A stretch of DNA of 44,104 nt from Bacteroidales bacterium (GCA_017522065.1 JAFXAD010000026.1:1-44104); one strand, 5' to 3'. Shown: positions 8,576 to 17,186, counted from the first letter of the stretch. Notes: generated from the letters alone by a model not told the origin. Numbers and translations are program-made.

Positions 8576-10141
8576 TCAGGCATTTATCAGGTCTATCGAA
8601 TAATGAAGTCCGACATTCTGGCGACGGGCCATTGCCTGCTTGATTATCAGGTAGGCGCATGCAATGAGGTTGCGCAATTCCGAAAGGGGTTCCGTAAGGA
8701 CACTGCGGTTGTAGAGTTCCTCTGTCTCACGGAATATCAGATTCAGACGGTCGAAAGCACGCTGCAGACGCAGGTCGCTCCTCACTATGCCTACATAGTT
8801 GGTCATTATCTCCTGCAGCTCTTTTTTGGTTTGTGTGATAAGCACCATCTCCTCGTTGAGGACCATTCCCTCGGCATTCCAGTCGGGCACCTTATTGTTG
8901 ATTTCGGTGTTCTTCACAATCTCGATGGCATCCATCGCCGCATTGTGGGCATAGACAACCGCCTCGAGGAGCGAGTTGCTGGCAAGTCGGTTGCCGCCAT
9001 GCAGCCCCGTACACGAACATTCGCCCGCAGCATAGAGGTGGTGGATGGACGACCGCCCCTTGCGGTCTACCTTGATGCCTCCACACTGGTAGTGTGCCGC
9101 CGGACGCACCGGAATCATGTCTTTCGTGATGTTGATTCCGAGTTCCAGACACTTGGCATAGATGGTGGGAAAGCCGTCGATAAGCTCACGCTTGCCTATC
9201 GAACGGGCATCAAGCCACAGATACTCGACTCCGGCAATCTTCATCTCGTTGTCGATAGCTCGCGCCACGATGTCTCGTGGTGCTAACGAAAGGCGTTTGT
9301 CGTATTTCTGCATGAACTCGTTCCCGTTCCGGTCCTTCAGTATTGCACCGGCTCCTCGCATCGCCTCGGTAATGAGGAATGCGGGCTTCTCGGCCGGGTT
9401 GTAGAGACTTGTAGGATGGAACTGCATGAATTCCAAATCCTTCAAAACTCCACGTGCACGGTGTACCATGGCGACTCCGTCGCCCGTCGATATAATGGGT
9501 GTCGTCGTCGTTGTGTATACGTTGCCCATGCCTCCGGTGGCCAGCAGGGTCACCTTGGCCAGGTATGTGTCGATCTCGCCGGTCTTGCAGTTGAGGGCAT
9601 AGACTCCATAGCAATCGATGTCCGGCGTGTGTTTCGTCACCCTCTGACCCAGATGGTGTTGTGTGATGAGGTCGATTGCAAACTGGTCTTCCTTCAGCTC
9701 GATATTCGGATGGTCGTGGATAGCCTGCAAGAGGCCGCGCTCGATTTCGGCACCCGTATTGTCCTTATGGTGCAGAATGCGGAACTCGGAATGGCCTCCC
9801 TCGCGGTGCAGGTCGAACCGCCCTCCCTGTTTGTCCATATCGAAATTCACACCGTATTTCACGAGCTCGCGTATGCGTTCCGGTGCCTCGCGAATGGTCA
9901 TCTCAACCACGTCGCGGTCGCAGATTCCGTCGCCGGCCACGAGGGTGTCGCTTATATGCTTGTCGAAGCTGTCGGTGTCGTACATCACCGCAGCAATGCC
10001 GCCTTGCGCATATTTGGTCGAACCCTCCGATGCTGCACCCTTCGAGAGTATGCACACTTTACCGTAGGGAGCCACCTTTAGTGCAAAACTGAGTCCGGCA
10101 ATGCCGGAACCTATTACGAGAAAATCTATCTGATGTCGCAT
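8576..10141 (-). CDS. nadB: L-aspartate oxidase
   Basis: This flavoenzyme oxidises L-aspartate to iminoaspartate, the first step of de novo NAD synthesis; it is cytoplasmic. The chosen start MRHQIDFLVIGSG gives 521 residues and puts the FAD-binding GSGIAGLS at residues 10-17; an in-frame ATG 14 codons upstream would add a Lys-rich tail with no family support. Other family signatures are TKYAQGGIAAV, HREGGHSEFRILHHKDNTG, DLEFMQFHPTSLY, LAPRDIVARAI with the catalytic Arg, and GLHGGNRLASNSLLEAVVY. The C-terminal three-helix domain is complete. The partner quinolinate synthase (nadA) and nadC are not in the window. It follows the response regulator by 63 bases. Confidence 0.96.
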   Translation of the reverse strand: MRHQIDFLVIGSGIAGLSFALKVAPYGKVCILSKGAASEGSTKYAQGGIAAVMYDTDSFDKHISDTLVAGDGICDRDVVEMTIREAPERIRELVKYGVNFDMDKQGGRFDLHREGGHSEFRILHHKDNTGAEIERGLLQAIHDHPNIELKEDQFAIDLITQHHLGQRVTKHTPDIDCYGVYALNCKTGEIDTYLAKVTLLATGGMGNVYTTTTTPIISTGDGVAMVHRARGVLKDLEFMQFHPTSLYNPAEKPAFLITEAMRGAGAILKDRNGNEFMQKYDKRLSLAPRDIVARAIDNEMKIAGVEYLWLDARSIGKRELIDGFPTIYAKCLELGINITKDMIPVRPAAHYQCGGIKVDRKGRSSIHHLYAAGECSCTGLHGGNRLASNSLLEAVVYAHNAAMDAIEIVKNTEINNKVPDWNAEGMVLNEEMVLITQTKKELQEIMTNYVGIVRSDLRLQRAFDRLNLIFRETEELYNRSVLTEPLSELRNLIACAYLIIKQAMARRQNVGLHYSIDLINA

Positions 10142-10204
10142 ATTGTTTGTTATTGGTTTTTTGATTCTAATATCGTTTTTCACAAGACAAGAGAGCAGAC
10201 TTGG

Positions 10205-11041
10205 CTACCTCTTCAAATAATCGATTTCGTCAGGGTGTATGATGCCGAACTGTATGGCTTTGGCGATGCGCGCGCCCGACTTGTTGACGATGCCGAACTT
10301 GCGCGACAACTCTTTCTGCTTGTCTTGTATCGACTTGTCGGTCTCTACCCACTGCGTGAGGCGCTGCGCTATCTCCTGCGCCGTGCATCCCGCCGCCTCA
10401 AGCCGGAGTATCTCCCTCTCCTCGTCGCCGACGGGCTCGTCGACGACTGCATGCCGCTCCCGCTCAAAGTACAGCTGGGCGGCCTCCATAAGTGTGAGCA
10501 TGACGGGATAGTTGAAATAGTATTTCTCTCCTCGCTCAAGGCACGATATGGCCCTGATTATGTTCTCTATCGAAAAACCTCCTATCGCGTTTTTGCTCAC
10601 AAAGGCATTGGCTCCTTTTTTCAGGGCTTCGAAAACCACGCTGCCTATCGCCTTCACACGCTGCTGCCGGTCGGTCTCGTTCTGCAACGGATTGTCGAAA
10701 CGACCCGAAAGGATTATTATCTTTATGTCCTGTCCATATATGTTCTTGTACTGCCTGCGTATGCGCTCGGTAATGAAAATGCCTCCCGTCGGCTCTCCCT
10801 GGAACTCCATATCGACCAACAGGTAGTCGGGCCGACGGCGCTGGGGGTCGTTGAGGGCCGCAAACAACTGCGGACCGCTGGCAAAGGTGTCGAGCACCTC
10901 CAGCTCTTTGCGCTCAACACGCCCGTCGTCGTCCATACGGCAATCGACAAGCTCTTTGCGCTCGTTTATCTCGTACTTGATGGCCTTCCTTATCAACGGC
11001 TCATCATCGACTATCATCAGTGTTATCTTTTCTGTTTCCAT
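10205..11041 (-). CDS. DNA-binding response regulator
   Basis: The 278-residue protein has an N-terminal receiver domain with the acidic pair D12-D13, the phospho-acceptor D77 in YLLVDMEF, S112 in IILSG and K150 in FVSK. The receiver is longer than usual: about 25 extra residues precede the D77 strand and an insertion follows ILSG. After a linker, residues about 210-278 (EEREILRLEAAGCTAQEIAQ) form a LuxR-like helix-turn-helix that binds DNA. It lies downstream of the sensor kinase on the same strand and is its obvious partner. Target genes cannot be deduced. Confidence 0.88.
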   Translation of the reverse strand: METEKITLMIVDDEPLIRKAIKYEINERKELVDCRMDDDGRVERKELEVLDTFASGPQLFAALNDPQRRRPDYLLVDMEFQGEPTGGIFITERIRRQYKNIYGQDIKIIILSGRFDNPLQNETDRQQRVKAIGSVVFEALKKGANAFVSKNAIGGFSIENIIRAISCLERGEKYYFNYPVMLTLMEAAQLYFERERHAVVDEPVGDEEREILRLEAAGCTAQEIAQRLTQWVETDKSIQDKQKELSRKFGIVNKSGARIAKAIQFGIIHPDEIDYLKR

Positions 11042-11056
11042 ATTCTGTTTTTATGA

Positions 11057-11085
11057 TCATCCGCTTTTGCCATAAAAAACCTCGA
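11057..11085 (-). terminator. Weak hairpin with T-run between kinase and regulator genes
   Basis: On the minus strand CCTC-TTC-GAGG is followed by six T, 65 to 80 bases after the kinase stop. The stem is only four to five pairs, so it may only reduce read-through from the kinase gene into the regulator gene. Confidence 0.3.
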
Positions 11086-11151
11086 AGAGGCCACAAGCTC
11101 CTGTTTTTATCGTAAATTGATATTTTTAAATTATTAGTTTTTAATTGTCTC

Positions 11152-13230
11152 CTATCCTCTCTGTAGCACAAAGCGGAACACCGACCCTTCGCCTACTTTG
11201 CCTTCTGCCCATATACGGCATCCGCGCAGCGTGTTGTCGTCGTGCTTTTTTATGATATATCTACACAATATCAGTCCAAATCCCGTGCCATAGCCGTGCT
11301 CCGACGACGGCTTGATCTTTTTGTCGGCGCGGAACAGGTTCTCTATCGTCTCCTCATCCATACCACTCCCCGTATCGCGCACACATACCTCTACAAAACG
11401 GCTGTCCTCACTCTCTCTTGCACTGATGTCGATTCTGCCCCGCTCCGTATGCTGGATGGCATTGTTCACAAGATTGCGCAACATTATCTCTATCAGCTGG
11501 CGGTCTCCTACAACAGCCATCTCTGTTGGATGATATAATATCTCGAGCCCTTTGAAATTGCCCGTCGTGGTACCGACCGTGTCAAACACCTCCTGCAGAG
11601 GCACGCGCGACGGGTTGAACTGAAGACCGCTCGGAATCGAAAGGTTTGTCCAACTCTTGATGTTCTCAAACGTCCTGATAAGCTGGCTCGTGACCTCGCG
11701 CTTCAGCTCCTCTGGGAGGCTGTCGTTCTGCAGATATGATATGAACGGTGTGATATCGTGGCGCAGCACCGACAGGCATGTCTCCACGTTTGCGATTCGC
11801 TCCACGTCCTGACGCTTGGCCTCCTGCAGACGGGATGTCTCCCTCTGCAACGCCTTTGTGCGTCTGTGCAGCAACAGCAGCGTGACAAGCAGTGCCACCG
11901 CAAGCACAGACAACACTATCGCAAAAACCATGTAGGCCACACTGTTGTGGCGCGCTTTGTTCAATTGCTGCTGCAACAGGAAATCGGCTTTCTCGTTACG
12001 GGTTATATAGGCAAGCAGCTGCAGCTCGTGACGGGTCCAATCCGCCACTTCGTCGAGCGTTTCTGCACAGCCCGACGTGAGGAATCCTTCATACAGCATA
12101 GCCTCGAATTTCGGAGCCACACCCAACATCGACGAGTCCAAAAGTGCCTCCTTGAAGTAGTTGCGGGCCCTGACGGTATCGCCATGCGCCATGCAGAAAC
12201 GGCCAGTCGCCACAACGCTGCCAAGCCGCTGATAGGCATCTTCGTGCTCAAAGAACAGTGCCGTTGCCTCTTTCAGGAATGCGTATGCCAGCCGGGTGTA
12301 ATTGACAGCCGCGTCAGCCGCGGTATCGCCAGCGTATGCATCGAAACCGAACGCATCATAGACCAAGTTGCATATCTCTGTCAGTCTGCCGTTGTTGGCA
12401 TCCAACGACGTCTCTCGCACATTGCCGTTCCACAACAGGAAACCGAGCAACTGATATGTATTCGCCAGATGGTAGGCGCTGTACCTTGTGCTGTCCGAAA
12501 GCAATCGGAAATTCTCGGCACAATAGCTCAACACTTTTGCCACATACTCGCTCTGCTCGGCAGTGTCGGCACACAACGCATGGTATCCGTATGCAATAGC
12601 ATAATTCAACGACATGTCCTCCTGGTAGTCGCATTGCAGCTCCCCACGCCGGTTTTCCATCTCGGTCAGCAACTCGGTCTGCTGGTACTGCGACTTGTTC
12701 CGGTAATGGTAGTTAAGCGTCGTGGTGGTAATGTAGAACTCGCTCCTTGCCAGGTTATAGAGCCACCCCTCCCCTTTTCCGTCCAGCAATCCCGACTGCT
12801 CCGTGTCGTAAAGTATCTGGTACGACTCGGCAATATCGCATTTACGCTGCAGCAGGCGGGCTTTGAGCAATTTGGCCAACACCCGTTCAATTTCCCCGTT
12901 TCGCGTCTTTCTTCCGAAGTTCAGAACCGAGTCGGCATACATATCGGCCGTATCGTGAATCGAACGGTTGAAATACGACATCGCCAAATTGTTCCACGAA
13001 CGCAGGCGACCGTCGTCGTACGTGGGCAGACTGTCATCGATATACTGAAGAGCCCGACGCGCATACCTTTCGCCGAGACGGGCATTGTCAAAACGCACCT
13101 TGAACGACGCCTTGTTCAGCGCATCCACTTTCGACCGCTTCAAACCGTCAAGCCCCCCCTCGTCGTGGCCACACCCGACAAAGGCGACAGCGCCGAAAAC
13201 AAATAGCATAACCGATAGAAAACGTCGCAT
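11152..13230 (-). CDS. TPR sensor histidine kinase with lipoprotein-like signal
   Basis: Started at MRRFLSVMLF (692 residues), the protein has a signal ending AFVGC, a plausible lipobox, then about 390 extracytoplasmic residues with paired helices typical of TPR repeats. A membrane helix (VFAIVLSVLAVALLVTLLLL, about 430-452) and a short coiled coil lead to the phospho-acceptor His in LRHDITPF (about residue 491). The ATPase domain has the N box LRNLVNNAIQHT, G1 VRDTGSGM, F box LFRADKK and G2 GYGTGFGL. The earlier in-frame ATG at 13272 is rejected because the promoter overlaps it. It is paired with the response regulator 110 bases downstream. The stimulus is unknown. Whether the Cys is lipidated while a second membrane helix is present is uncertain. 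Confidence 0.88.
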   Translation of the reverse strand: MRRFLSVMLFVFGAVAFVGCGHDEGGLDGLKRSKVDALNKASFKVRFDNARLGERYARRALQYIDDSLPTYDDGRLRSWNNLAMSYFNRSIHDTADMYADSVLNFGRKTRNGEIERVLAKLLKARLLQRKCDIAESYQILYDTEQSGLLDGKGEGWLYNLARSEFYITTTTLNYHYRNKSQYQQTELLTEMENRRGELQCDYQEDMSLNYAIAYGYHALCADTAEQSEYVAKVLSYCAENFRLLSDSTRYSAYHLANTYQLLGFLLWNGNVRETSLDANNGRLTEICNLVYDAFGFDAYAGDTAADAAVNYTRLAYAFLKEATALFFEHEDAYQRLGSVVATGRFCMAHGDTVRARNYFKEALLDSSMLGVAPKFEAMLYEGFLTSGCAETLDEVADWTRHELQLLAYITRNEKADFLLQQQLNKARHNSVAYMVFAIVLSVLAVALLVTLLLLHRRTKALQRETSRLQEAKRQDVERIANVETCLSVLRHDITPFISYLQNDSLPEELKREVTSQLIRTFENIKSWTNLSIPSGLQFNPSRVPLQEVFDTVGTTTGNFKGLEILYHPTEMAVVGDRQLIEIMLRNLVNNAIQHTERGRIDISARESEDSRFVEVCVRDTGSGMDEETIENLFRADKKIKPSSEHGYGTGFGLILCRYIIKKHDDNTLRGCRIWAEGKVGEGSVFRFVLQRG

Positions 13231-13250
13231 ATTGCCTGTAATTTTTTTTG

Positions 13251-13280
13251 CAAAAATACACAAAAAAAACAAATCACAAA
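13251..13280 (-). promoter_or_regulatory. Promoter for the sensor kinase gene
   Basis: TTTG (13280-13277, minus strand) and TATTTTTG (13258-13251) are 18 bases apart, a good match to TTTG / TAnnTTTG. The implied transcript start is about 15 bases before the ATG at 13230, giving a very short leader. Confidence 0.6.
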
Positions 13281-13293
13281 TCTATTATTCACA

Positions 13294-13374
13294 TCACCCC
13301 CATTAAACCCATTAAACCCATCAACCCCATTAACCCCATCAACCCCATCAACCCCATCAACCCCATCACCCCCC
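13294..13374. repeat. 9-base tandem repeat, about nine copies
   Basis: The unit CCCATyAAm is repeated head to tail about nine times, with the first units reading CCCATTAAA and the later ones CCCATCAAC. It lies between the sensor kinase promoter and the tRNA-Cys terminator. Units are contiguous with no spacers. The period of three codons produces spurious reading frames on both strands. Confidence 0.9.
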
Positions 13375-13380
13375 TTATAA

Positions 13381-13410
13381 CAAAAAAAAACGGCAACATC
13401 ACTGTTGCCG
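13381..13410 (-). terminator. Terminator of tRNA-Cys
   Basis: A perfect 8-base stem CGGCAACA / TGTTGCCG (13391-13410) with a 4-base loop is followed on the minus strand by nine T. It lies 9 bases past the tRNA 3' end and is a textbook intrinsic terminator. Confidence 0.92.
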
Positions 13411-13419
13411 TAATCCTTC

Positions 13420-13492
13420 GAGGTCGCTTCCGGATTTGAACCGGAGTAGCAGGTTTTGCAGACCTGTGCCTAACCTCTCGGCCAAACGACCT
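13420..13492 (-). tRNA. tRNA-Cys (anticodon GCA)
   Basis: The 73-base minus-strand sequence folds as a cloverleaf. The acceptor AGGTCGT pairs with GCGACCT (one G-T pair). The D arm is GCC-GAGAGGTTA-GGC, the anticodon arm CAGGT-CTGCAAA-ACCTG with anticodon GCA, and the T arm TCCGG-TTCAAAT-CCGGA. CCA is not encoded. The discriminator would be C, where bacterial tRNA-Cys normally has U, and pair 1-72 is A-T instead of G-C, so the end assignment may be off by one or the acceptor is atypical. Confidence 0.93.
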
Positions 13493-13691
13493 TTTTGTCC
13501 CAAAAAGACATTGCAAAAGTACTACATTTTTCTTAATCCACAAATTTTTTTTCCAAATAAAAAGACCGGCAACCACTATCCCCCTGTTTTCAAGCATCAT
13601 ACACAAACCCTTCCTCTCACCGGCCACCCTCGCCGTTCGCCCTCAAAAAGCCAATCCGCCAAATGCTTTTTCCAAAATTCCGACACTTTCG

Positions 13692-13699
13692 TATTTTTG
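13692..13699 (+). promoter_or_regulatory. -7 promoter element for the methyltransferase gene
   Basis: TATTTTTG matches TAnnTTTG and ends 5 bases before the ATG at 13705, so the mRNA would be leaderless or nearly so. The surrounding ACTTTCGTATTTTT is identical to the sequence in front of mraZ (17173-17186). A clear -33 element is not seen. Confidence 0.45.
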
Positions 13700-13704
13700 C
13701 ATCC

Positions 13705-14523
13705 ATGAACATAGTCCATATCGACAACATCAACAACCCACAACTCGATGTCTTTGCACGACTTACAGAGTCGCAACTCCGTAATCGCCTCGAGCCGCAA
13801 AAAGGCATTTTCATCGCCGAGAGCCTTAAAGTGATCCGCATCGCACTCCAATGCGCCATGAAGCCCATCGCCTTCCTCGCCGAACAGAAATTCATCGACA
13901 CGCAGCTGGCTCCCCTCTTCAGCTCCTACAGCATTCCGCCGGACGTTCCCGTTTTCTCGGCCGACAGGTCGACCCTCTCCTCGCTGACGGGATACGAACT
14001 CAGCCGAGGCTTCCTTTGCGCTTTCCACCGGCCCGTTCTCCCATCAGTAGAACAAATCTGCTCCGGCAAACGCCGCATAGCCATCATGGACAGCGTCGTC
14101 AACTCGACCAATACCGGTGCCATCTTCCGCGCTTCAACAGCTTTGGGCGTCGACGCCCTGCTTCTCACGCCGACCTGCTGCGACCCCCTCAACCGACGCA
14201 GTGTCCGCGTCAGCATGGGCACCGTTTTCCAAATGCCGTGGACTTACATCGACAACTGGCCAAACGAGGGCATAGAACGCCTTCACCACTTGGGTTTCGC
14301 GACAGTGGCACTCGCATTGAGCGACAATGCCGTCAACATCGACGACCCTCGCCTTAAATCCAACAACCGCCTTGCCATCGTCATGGGTACCGAAGGCGAC
14401 GGACTGGCTCCCGCAACCATACAAGCCTGCACCCATGTCGCCAAAATCCCCATGCAGCACGGCGTCGACTCCCTCAATGTCGCCGCAGCCGCCGCCGTCG
14501 CTTTCTGGGAATTGAGAGTTTAG
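13705..14523 (+). CDS. SpoU/TrmH-family RNA 2'-O-methyltransferase
   Basis: The 272-residue enzyme (start MNIVHIDN, chosen over an upstream ATG that overlaps the promoter) transfers a methyl group from S-adenosylmethionine to a ribose 2'-OH in rRNA or tRNA. The three SPOUT-fold motifs are present: NSTNTGAIFRAS (about residues 134-145), IVMGTEGDGL (about 228-237) and IPMQHGVDSLNVAAAAAV (about 249-266), the last forming the trefoil-knot AdoMet site. The N-terminal part resembles the substrate-binding domain of RlmB/TsnR-like enzymes (GIFIAESLKVI). The exact RNA target cannot be told. It is a single-gene unit followed by a bidirectional terminator. Confidence 0.9.
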   Translation: MNIVHIDNINNPQLDVFARLTESQLRNRLEPQKGIFIAESLKVIRIALQCAMKPIAFLAEQKFIDTQLAPLFSSYSIPPDVPVFSADRSTLSSLTGYELSRGFLCAFHRPVLPSVEQICSGKRRIAIMDSVVNSTNTGAIFRASTALGVDALLLTPTCCDPLNRRSVRVSMGTVFQMPWTYIDNWPNEGIERLHHLGFATVALALSDNAVNIDDPRLKSNNRLAIVMGTEGDGLAPATIQACTHVAKIPMQHGVDSLNVAAAAAVAFWELRV

Positions 14524-14560
14524 CAAAACTCTTCGCATTACCGCCCAGATATAATAAAAA

Positions 14561-14591
14561 AACGGCCCTTATGCAGGGCCGTTCGTTTTTT
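14561..14591. terminator. Bidirectional terminator between converging genes
   Basis: The stem AACGGCCCT / AGGGCCGTT (14561-14583, 9 pairs, 5-base loop) is followed by a T-run on the plus strand and by a T-run from the A-tract 14554-14562 on the minus strand. It can end both the methyltransferase and the peptidase transcripts. Confidence 0.9.
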
Positions 14592-14606
14592 CGAGGGGTT
14601 GTGTGA

Positions 14607-16778
14607 CTATCTTACTATAGTCATCTCCTCTATAAGGTTTTTGGCTCCAGCGTACTTGTCAATGACAAACAGCATGTAGCGCGTGTCAAGGCAGATGCAG
14701 CGCTGCAGATTCTCTTCAAAATCAATATCGCCGCTCATGGCCTCGCCATTGCCGTCAAAAGCCAAGCCTATGAGGTTGCCCTCAGCATCCATGACAGGGC
14801 TGCCGGAGTTGCCTCCTGTAATGTCGTTGTTCGTCACAAAGCATGTCACCAACTCGCCCTTGCTGTTGGCGTAGGGACCGAAATCCTTCATGGCATAGAG
14901 GTTCTTCAGTCGCTCGGGAACTATGAATTCACTGCTGGTCGGATCCTCTTTCTCCATGACTCCCTTCAGCGTCGTGTAGAAACTGTACGACACAGCGTCC
15001 TTCGGATCGTATGCTTTCACATTACCGTATGTCAGACGGATAGTCGAATTGGCATCCGGGCTCATGAGCTTAACGTTCTTGTTGATCTGGAGTATGCCAT
15101 CGGTAAAGTTGCGGATGCCGCGCTGCAATCCGTCAGCACTCTCTTTGGACACCATACTGTTGACTTCTACATATTTCTCATAGATTTCCTTTCCTGCCAT
15201 ATAGACAGGATCCTTTGCCATCGCTTTGAGGTCTATCTTCTGCATGAATTTGCGGTAGCTTTCCTCAGTGCCGAAGAACGATTTCTTGAACATGTCGTCC
15301 ACATACTTGACAAAATCGCCTTTATATTTCTTGTCGGCATCGATAAGGAACTGAGGCATATACCGCATGTCCATATTGCGGTAGACGTACTCGAACAGAG
15401 CGGCCATGAGGCGCTTCTCAGTATTGGGGTTGTAGTCTTTGTAAAAATCGGCCATTGTCTTGTCCAAGGTCTCGATTATCTCGTCCTTACGGTCGGCATG
15501 ACGGGCATCAAGTGCCACCTCAAGGTTGCGCCCGGTGCGATATGCTCGCCACGGCAGCTCGGGACCGCTGATCAATCCTTCTGCTATATAGGTGCTGGCT
15601 GTCTCGTAGGGCGCACGGTCTGCATAGCCTTTCTTGATCAGGGGCAGTGCTTCTGCATATTTGGGGTCTTTGTCTTTTGCCCAACTCTTGTACATGTTCT
15701 CTATATCACGCTTGATTCCCATCGTGTTGAGATTCTTCAGGGCCTTGTTCTGCTCGTTGCTGTATTTCCAGTAGTTCGAGCAGCTTGCATACTTGGAGGC
15801 ATACTTGATCTTGGTCTCCTGGCTGGCAGCCATCTCTTCGCGAAGGATATTGATCTTCACCGTACGGATTTCATATCTCAGCTTGTTGGTAATATTCATG
15901 GTCTCTTCCAAACCATAGCTTGTAAGGAAATGGTCAGTAGTGCCGGGGAATCCCATCACCATAGCAAAATCACCATCCTTCAGCTCTCGGTTGCTGACTG
16001 GCAGATAGTGTTTGGGTTTCAGAGGTATATTGGCATCGGAATACTCGGCGGGATTGCCATCGGGACCAGTATAGATGCGGAACATCGAGAAGTCGCACGT
16101 GTGGCGAGGCCATGACCAGTTGTCTGTGTCACCGCCAAACTTGCCCATCGACGACGGAGGCGCTCCGACAAGACGGACATCCTTGTAGATGACATGCACG
16201 AAAAGGAAGAACTGGTTGCCGTTGAACATCGGCTTCACCTGGGCGTCATATATGGTGCCTTCCACTGCTTTCTTTGCAATACGGTCGCACACCTCCTTGA
16301 CGGCACGGGCACGCTCCGATTCACTCATATCATCGCTCAATGCGGCCTTCACCTGTTCGGTCACGTCTTCCATACGGACAAGTATCGATGCCGTAAGTCC
16401 CGGATTCGGAAGCTCCTGGTCTTTGCTGTATGCCCAGAATCCATCACGAAGATAGTCGTGGCCTACCGTGGAGTGCTCCTGTATCTTCCCATAGCCGCAG
16501 TGGTGGTTGGTCGACATAAGTCCCTGGTCGGATATGATTTCTCCTGTGCAGAAATGCCAGAAGGGACTGCCTTCGTTGCCAAGTCCCACAATGGCATCCT
16601 TGATGCAATTCTGGTTAACACTGTAGATATCCTCCGGCGTCAGTTTGAATCCGGCTTTCTGCATGTCTGCATAGTTCTTGCCTAAAAGCGACAGCAGCCA
16701 CATGCCTTCATCGGCTCTGGACAGACCCGGAAAAACCATAATCATGGCCAATGCCATTACAATCGATTTAATTTTCAT
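14607..16778 (-). CDS. S46 dipeptidyl-peptidase, DPP7-like
   Basis: The 723-residue protein has a signal peptide (MKIKSIVMALAMIMVFPGLS, cleaved near A22) and is a periplasmic serine exopeptidase that removes dipeptides from the N terminus of peptides. The chymotrypsin-type triad is visible: His in TNHHCGYG (residues 90-97), Asp in GGDTDNWSWPRH (about 215-225) and Ser in TGGNSGSPV (about 655-660). The N-terminal-binding helical domain lies between. In this family the residue after AFD decides the P1 preference: Gly in DPP7 (hydrophobic or broad) and Arg in DPP11 (Asp/Glu). Here it is Gly (GLAFDGNGEAMSGD, about residue 674), so DPP7-type is inferred. It fits an organism feeding on peptides. It has its own promoter and terminator. 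Confidence 0.92.
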   Translation of the reverse strand: MKIKSIVMALAMIMVFPGLSRADEGMWLLSLLGKNYADMQKAGFKLTPEDIYSVNQNCIKDAIVGLGNEGSPFWHFCTGEIISDQGLMSTNHHCGYGKIQEHSTVGHDYLRDGFWAYSKDQELPNPGLTASILVRMEDVTEQVKAALSDDMSESERARAVKEVCDRIAKKAVEGTIYDAQVKPMFNGNQFFLFVHVIYKDVRLVGAPPSSMGKFGGDTDNWSWPRHTCDFSMFRIYTGPDGNPAEYSDANIPLKPKHYLPVSNRELKDGDFAMVMGFPGTTDHFLTSYGLEETMNITNKLRYEIRTVKINILREEMAASQETKIKYASKYASCSNYWKYSNEQNKALKNLNTMGIKRDIENMYKSWAKDKDPKYAEALPLIKKGYADRAPYETASTYIAEGLISGPELPWRAYRTGRNLEVALDARHADRKDEIIETLDKTMADFYKDYNPNTEKRLMAALFEYVYRNMDMRYMPQFLIDADKKYKGDFVKYVDDMFKKSFFGTEESYRKFMQKIDLKAMAKDPVYMAGKEIYEKYVEVNSMVSKESADGLQRGIRNFTDGILQINKNVKLMSPDANSTIRLTYGNVKAYDPKDAVSYSFYTTLKGVMEKEDPTSSEFIVPERLKNLYAMKDFGPYANSKGELVTCFVTNNDITGGNSGSPVMDAEGNLIGLAFDGNGEAMSGDIDFEENLQRCICLDTRYMLFVIDKYAGAKNLIEEMTIVR

Positions 16779-16868
16779 GTTGTTTGTTGGTTTTTACAAT
16801 TTATAATTATTACTTAAACTATTGATTTCTACTTAAACAACTCATTTTCCCCCACACACGTACTTTTG

Positions 16869-16899
16869 CAAAGTTACTATTTTTTTCTGAAAAAACAAC
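16869..16899 (-). promoter_or_regulatory. Promoter for the S46 peptidase
   Basis: On the minus strand GTTG (16899-16896) is followed after 19 bases by TAACTTTG (16876-16869), an excellent TTTG / TAnnTTTG promoter. The spacer is a T-tract, CAG and an A-tract. The predicted leader is about 85 bases. Confidence 0.8.
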
Positions 16900-17107
16900 C
16901 TCTATTATTCGCACCCTCCCACCGCAACTCTCTCTCCCCGCTTTCCAAAAAGTTATCAACAGGTTTTCAGCGCCTCCTTTTTCTTCCATTTTTTCCCATT
17001 TCACGAAAAATATCCCTTTACAAAGTCTTATATATCATTACATATCAATTATTTAAAACAATTTCTCTCAAACCGAAACTTTTGGCTCTTTTTCACGTAC
17101 AAATGTG

Positions 17108-17129
17108 TTGAAATTGGATTTCAATGGAT
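17108..17129. promoter_or_regulatory. Inverted repeat and paired TGGAT motifs upstream of mraZ
   Basis: TTGAAAT-TGG-ATTTCAA is a perfect 7-base inverted repeat (17108-17124). Overlapping it, TGGAT occurs at 17115 and again at 17125, exactly 10 bases apart. MraZ regulators elsewhere bind short direct repeats with a 10-base period in front of their own gene, so this may be an autoregulatory operator. The match is to spacing and not to a known Bacteroidota motif. Confidence 0.35.
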
Positions 17130-17178
17130 ATTTTTAGAAAAATTTGTCAGTCGTAGGCATTTTTTGGAAAAACTTTCG

Positions 17179-17186
17179 TATTTTTA
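17179..17186 (+). promoter_or_regulatory. Possible -7 element for the dcw cluster
   Basis: TATTTTTA is one base from TAnnTTTG and lies in ACTTTCGTATTTTT, shared exactly with the methyltransferase promoter region. It ends 24 bases before the mraZ ATG. The -33 element is not clear. Confidence 0.35.

Noticed and set aside
11758-13206. 482-codon open frame on the plus strand opposite the sensor kinase
   Set aside because: It is antisense to a kinase with all catalytic boxes and shows no domain of its own.
13294-13374. 9-base repeats as a CRISPR array, or as coding for MGL-type repeats
   Set aside because: There are no spacers and units are only 9 bases; both frames are by-products of the repeat period, and there are no cas genes.
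16953-16961. TTATCAACA as a DnaA box and part of a replication origin
   Set aside because: It is a single copy with one mismatch to the usual box; no cluster of boxes, dnaA or dnaN is nearby.
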